Program-made: the position numbers and the translations under genes | The notes under the pieces: model-generated | The model's input: only the letters and a program-made list of their open reading frames with translations | Database searches by the model: none | Told to the model about the DNA's origin: nothing | In this document: positions 60,188 through 64,000 of the stretch, piece after piece | Layout: the number at the start of each line of letters is the position of its first letter | How positions within the stretch are numbered: position 1 is the stretch's first letter | Assembly: GCA_020639235.1 (NCBI GenBank) | Contig: JACKHC010000001.1 | Coordinates: 2,356,001-2,420,000, forward strand | DNA length: 64,000 nt | Direction: 5' to 3' | Source: Phycisphaeraceae bacterium | GTDB lineage: Bacteria > Planctomycetota > Phycisphaerae > Phycisphaerales > UBA1924

Positions 60188-60214
60188 ATGAAAAATCGCA
60201 CCCGTCGATCCAGA

Positions 60215-60787
60215 TCACACACCGTCGTCCGCCAGCCAACCCCGCAGTCGCTCGCGAGCGCTCGACCAGTCGTTCCGCACCGTGCGCTCGGACACGCCAA
60301 GCAGCTGCCCCACGACCGTATCCGACAGCCCACCGAAGTACCGAAGCTCGACCACATCTGCCTCGCGCTCCGATGCGACGCGGAGTTTCGTGAGCAAGTC
60401 GTCGATGTCCATCACATCCAGTCCGGGTCCGGCGAACTCATCCGCCATGGTCTCGGGATCACGCATCACCCGATGTCTGTCGCCTCCCCGCTTGGCCGCA
60501 AGGTTCCGGCGCGCCCGATCCACCAGAATCTGACGCATCGCTCGGGCGTACATAAAGAACAGCTGCCGCCTGTTCACCAGCGTCTCTCCGACCACTCGGG
60601 CGTACGCGTCGTGCACGAGGTCCTCCGGGTCCCCCGCGCCACCGCTAAACGCACGTTCATCGCCGAGCCGCGCTGAGGCCATCACGCGTAGCTCGTCGTA
60701 TACCCGCACGAACAGTCGATCCTCGGCCCCCGCGCGCCCCTCCGCGACCTCGGCCAGCAATCGTGTGATCGAGCCCTCATTCGCCAT
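60215..60787 (-). CDS. ECF RNA polymerase sigma factor (TIGR02999 type)
   Basis: 190 residues from ATG 60787 with AAGGA upstream. Region 2: VYDELRVMASARLGDERAF, DPEDLVHDAYARVVGE, FFMYARAMRQILVDRARR. Region 4: VVELRYFGGLSDTVVGQLLGVSERTVRNDWSSARE. No kinase is adjacent; the divergent TPR-CHAT gene starts 172 bases away and is the natural regulon candidate. Confidence 0.93.
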   Translation of the reverse strand: MANEGSITRLLAEVAEGRAGAEDRLFVRVYDELRVMASARLGDERAFSGGAGDPEDLVHDAYARVVGETLVNRRQLFFMYARAMRQILVDRARRNLAAKRGGDRHRVMRDPETMADEFAGPGLDVMDIDDLLTKLRVASEREADVVELRYFGGLSDTVVGQLLGVSERTVRNDWSSARERLRGWLADDGV

Positions 60788-60958
60788 CGTGGACAAATCC
60801 TTCGCGAATCTCGAACATTCCTTGCCGGACCGGGTCGCATATCACGCCCGGATCAATGTACCCGCGACCCGCTGAAGGGGGTTCTGGTTAGACCCATACC
60901 GGGGTACATTGAGCGGCGACTCTGGTCGCGACCCCAGCAGAAACGGAGGCGAACACGC

Positions 60959-63900
60959 ATGCAGTTCCGCACTTTACGCTCGGTACTCCTCGCCATCTTC
61001 ATCTTCTTCGTACCGGCCATTCCGGCCCCGGCGCAGGACACACTCTCCGAGGAACCCTTCCACCTCGATCTTCCGGAGTGGAACCCGGCCCCCGAGGATC
61101 TACCCCCCGAACTGCGTCCGCTCGATATCGTCCGCCCAACGCTGCCGGATGAAGTGGCAGGAGATTTCGCGTCGCTCCAGTCACGGATCAGCGAACTTAC
61201 TCATCTCGGCCTCAGCGCTGAGAGGAAGGAAGAACAGGACGCCGCGTTGGAAGAGGCGATCGAACTCTCAAAGCAGGTGCTCGCGATCCGTATCAAGTAT
61301 CAGGGCAATACCGACGAATTCGTCCGCTGGCGCGACATCAATGGAGAGCCGAGCGAGTGGTGGGAAATAGCGAACATCCGCGCCGAGCTGCACGATTTTA
61401 TGATCTTCAGGGATCTTACCCTCTCCGACCGAGCAGATGTGCTTGATGCGATGCAGTTACTCGATCAAGAGCGTCAATATCTTGAACAAAGCAAATTTGA
61501 CGAAGCCATATCACTTGTCGACTCGCGATTGAGCACCTTTCGCCGCATTCTTGGCGATACACATGGATATACAACAGCAAATTTCAATCGTCGGGCCAAC
61601 TACCTGAGAATGACGGGTCGACTTTCGGAGGCGAGACAGCAATTTGAAGAACTGCTAAAATACTCGCGTGAGTCACTCGGTAGCGATCATCCGCATCTAG
61701 CGATCGCACTCAACAATCTCGCTACCGTGTCACAGGCCCTCGGCGACACAAGCACGGCACTCCGATTGCGCACCGAGGCGATTGTTGTCATGCGACGAGT
61801 CTTTAGTGACAACCACGTTAATACGATGGCAATGCTGAACAACTACGGCTACTCGTTGCAGGCACGAGGACGTCTCAGGGAGGCCGAGCCGTTTTATCGA
61901 ATCGCGTACGATTTGCGGCTGGAAACCCTCGGCCCTATGCATCCGCATACCCTAGAAAGCATCCTCAATCTCGGATTTCTCTATCAGGCCCAAGGGCGGC
62001 TTGATGTAGCCGAGCATTGTTTCCGTGCTGTGCACGAGTCCAGTCAGGAAGTGCTGGGCCCGAGTCACACTCTGACTCTCTTGTCCATAAGCAATCTCGG
62101 GTACATCCTTGATGCACAAGGACGAACATCAGAATCTGATTGGTATGTACACCGTGCATACAATGACATGTCGGATTACCTGGGGCCAAACCACCCCCAT
62201 ACGCTTCAGGCACAATACAACCTTGGGTATTCTTTGCTATCTCAAGGGCACATCGACCGAGCCGCTACTCATCTTTCTAATGCACTTGAACGACAAAGCC
62301 GTGTTTTGGGCGCAGAACATCCAACGCTTTCGGACACACTCAGCGCGCTGGGATGGCTTGAGCGTGTCCGACACAACTTCGACGAAGCAGAACGCCTTTA
62401 CCGAGATGCCCACACAAGAAATCTTCGCGCTTATGGCAATCGACATCCGTCAACGTTATTGACCGCTAGGAACCTCGCCGGCTTGCTGATGGCTCTGGGA
62501 CGCAATGATGAGGCCGAGCCATTGCTTGTCTCTGCCGTCAATCTTGCACCCGATCTGCTTGGTCAAGAGCATCCACGAAGCATTGATTTATCATCGACTT
62601 TGGCATCGCTGTATGCCATTCAAGGCCAGTATCAGCAATCAGAACTGCTTTATTCGGGCTTGTTTGACACGAGTGATTTACTCCGAACAAGCGTTACCGG
62701 TGATGCGACTTCCCGCGCCCAGTTCGCAGATAAGCTTAATCTCGACTCGGTCGCATCAGGTTATTCCATCACCCTCGCCCACCTCTCCCGCCCTTCCGAG
62801 GCCCTCACCGTTTTGGAACGTGGCCGCAGTCGCGCAGCGTTGGACATGTTTGCGGGGGGTCGCGGGGCTGCGGAGCGTGTGCTGCGTGCATCGGGTTCGC
62901 CCGAGCAACTTACGCGCTACGACTCGGCGCTGGACGCCGAGCAGTCCGCGAGTGAGTGGGTCTTCGAGTCCGAGGCGCGCATGGCCGCCGCGCCCGACGA
63001 GGACAAGGAACACTGGCGCGAGGAGATCAAGAAGGCACGCATGATGCTCTCGGAGAAGACCGCGGCCGTCTTCACCGAACTCCGCGGGCTTGTCCCCGCC
63101 GCCGACCCGATGAGCGCCGAGCAGATCCTCGACGCGATGCGCCCCGACGAGGCGCTGCTCACCTTCGCCTTCACCGACTACGGGAGTGTTGCGTTGGTCG
63201 CTCGGGGGGGAGACAGCAACGAGGTCTTCGGTCATATCCTCGCCGACAACAAGGATGCGCAATCGACGCTCACCGAGTCGCTTGCTACACTCCGTGCGGC
63301 CGTCTCGTCGCGCGCATCAACAGACCGATCGCCCGACACCGCCATCGCCGCGGCGCGCTCCGCGCTCCTGCCGAGCGAACTGCTCGAACAACTCAAGGGC
63401 GTGAAGTCATTGACCGTCGTCGCCGACGGCCCGCTCACCGGCATCCCGATGGAACTCCTCATCGACGACATCCCCATCGCCTACGCGCCCAGCGCCACCA
63501 TCGCGATGAAGCAGCGGAATAGGCCGAGTGATGCTGAGACCGGGCTCGCCTCGGCGGTCATCGTCGGCGACCCCGTCTTCGCGGGCGCCTCTGAAGAACC
63601 CGACTACCCGGAGAGCGGTCTGTTGCTCGCGATGGTCGTGGACGACTCCAACGCCGCCATCGCCGGCATGCGGCGAGGCGATGTGCTCGTCTCCTACGGC
63701 CAGCATGCCGTCGCCTCGATGGACGATCTCCGCGCCGCCGTCGGCGCGGTCAACGAAGAACTCGCGACCCGCGGAGGCGTCGATCCCGCGGCACGCACAG
63801 TCAGCGCCGAACTCTGGCGCGACGGCGAGATCGTCGAGGTCGCGTTGGCACCGGGTTCGATGGGCGTGCAACTCGATCAGCGCCCGCCCGCTGAGGGGTT

Positions 63901-64000
63901 GCGCTCGATGAAGTTCTTCGACCGCTCGTGGGACCAGCAGGCCGCCGACGCCAGCGCATTGGAGCAAGTCCGGCTCTACGGCGGCGCGCTCTCACCGCTG
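60959..64000 (+). CDS. Secreted TPR-CHAT protein with PDZ-like insert, partial at window end
   Basis: At least 1014 residues with no stop before the window edge, starting at an ATG with GGAGG upstream. Signal peptide (LLAIFIFFVPAIPAPAQ). TPR repeats of kinesin-light-chain type at about 215-560, many with 'LG..HP.T' (NLGFLYQAQGRLDVAEHCF). A CHAT domain opens near 720 (AMRPDEALLTFAF) and continues with VVADGPLTGIPMELLIDD near 818 and VIVGDPVF near 865. A PDZ-like segment (AAIAGMRRGDVLVSYG) near 885-930 lies inside it. The CHAT His/Cys dyad would lie beyond the window, so activity cannot be judged. Confidence 0.88.
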   Translation, partial: MQFRTLRSVLLAIFIFFVPAIPAPAQDTLSEEPFHLDLPEWNPAPEDLPPELRPLDIVRPTLPDEVAGDFASLQSRISELTHLGLSAERKEEQDAALEEAIELSKQVLAIRIKYQGNTDEFVRWRDINGEPSEWWEIANIRAELHDFMIFRDLTLSDRADVLDAMQLLDQERQYLEQSKFDEAISLVDSRLSTFRRILGDTHGYTTANFNRRANYLRMTGRLSEARQQFEELLKYSRESLGSDHPHLAIALNNLATVSQALGDTSTALRLRTEAIVVMRRVFSDNHVNTMAMLNNYGYSLQARGRLREAEPFYRIAYDLRLETLGPMHPHTLESILNLGFLYQAQGRLDVAEHCFRAVHESSQEVLGPSHTLTLLSISNLGYILDAQGRTSESDWYVHRAYNDMSDYLGPNHPHTLQAQYNLGYSLLSQGHIDRAATHLSNALERQSRVLGAEHPTLSDTLSALGWLERVRHNFDEAERLYRDAHTRNLRAYGNRHPSTLLTARNLAGLLMALGRNDEAEPLLVSAVNLAPDLLGQEHPRSIDLSSTLASLYAIQGQYQQSELLYSGLFDTSDLLRTSVTGDATSRAQFADKLNLDSVASGYSITLAHLSRPSEALTVLERGRSRAALDMFAGGRGAAERVLRASGSPEQLTRYDSALDAEQSASEWVFESEARMAAAPDEDKEHWREEIKKARMMLSEKTAAVFTELRGLVPAADPMSAEQILDAMRPDEALLTFAFTDYGSVALVARGGDSNEVFGHILADNKDAQSTLTESLATLRAAVSSRASTDRSPDTAIAAARSALLPSELLEQLKGVKSLTVVADGPLTGIPMELLIDDIPIAYAPSATIAMKQRNRPSDAETGLASAVIVGDPVFAGASEEPDYPESGLLLAMVVDDSNAAIAGMRRGDVLVSYGQHAVASMDDLRAAVGAVNEELATRGGVDPAARTVSAELWRDGEIVEVALAPGSMGVQLDQRPPAEGLRSMKFFDRSWDQQAADASALEQVRLYGGALSPL

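Overview
The window reads as chromosome of a GC-rich member of the Planctomycetota, most likely class Phycisphaerae. The support is the gene content: four TIGR02999-type ECF sigma factors, three of them next to very large Ser/Thr kinases with C-terminal TPR or WD40-like sensors; secreted proteins ending in a dockerin-like tag; a beta-helix protein, an FG-GAP protein, and an SHD1/YHYH/PEBP fusion; and a TPR-CHAT protein. No rRNA, tRNA or CRISPR array was seen. Taxonomy is an inference from families, not from a marker gene.

Layout. 0-5.2 kb: giant secreted LamG/TIG/propeller protein and its operon partner (to 6.8 kb), minus strand. 7-10.3 kb: ECF sigma + kinase-TPR operon, then a small secreted dockerin-tagged protein. 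10.7-13.9 kb: GNAT acetyltransferase and a minus-strand run of small membrane/PH-domain genes. 14.2-17.2 kb: a second ECF sigma and kinase-TPR, convergent. 17.4-19.2 kb: a lipoprotein-like protein made of two copies of one 269-residue unit. 19.3-21.1 kb: broken copy of a serine-recombinase/DUF2924 cassette whose intact copy lies at 57.8-60.2 kb. 21.3-27 kb: two large secreted dockerin-tagged proteins. 27.3-32.8 kb: secreted metallophosphoesterase / YHYH-PEBP / metallophosphoesterase operon. 32.8-34.4 kb: remnant of a C5-cytosine methyltransferase and a small phosphoesterase. 34.4-41.7 kb: ECF sigma, kinase-WD40 and ankyrin lipoprotein, minus strand. 41.8-49.2 kb: a membrane protein + HerA-like ATPase operon and several unknown genes. 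49.4-60.2 kb: an integrated element with a tyrosine integrase, a serine recombinase, an orphan ParB-methyltransferase, a winged-helix protein, a sigma-like protein, a terminase-small-subunit-like protein and a self-regulated Fic gene. 60.2-64 kb: a fourth ECF sigma diverging from a TPR-CHAT-PDZ protein that runs off the window end.

The signals that ordinary annotation would miss are: (1) an intergenic repeat (five copies at 0, 10.3, 19.3, 27 and 33.4 kb) built from a plus-strand hairpin, a minus-strand G-quadruplex motif and, in three copies, a minus-strand intrinsic terminator; one copy supplies the stop codon that truncates the duplicated recombinase. (2) Three 14-bp operators at exact 31-bp spacing threaded through the Fic promoter and start codon. 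(3) The methyltransferase remnant that stops just before its catalytic PPC motif. (4) A kinase with HRDLTPNN in place of HRDLKPxN. (5) The uncharacterised membrane/HerA-ATPase operon, the best candidate here for an undescribed machine.
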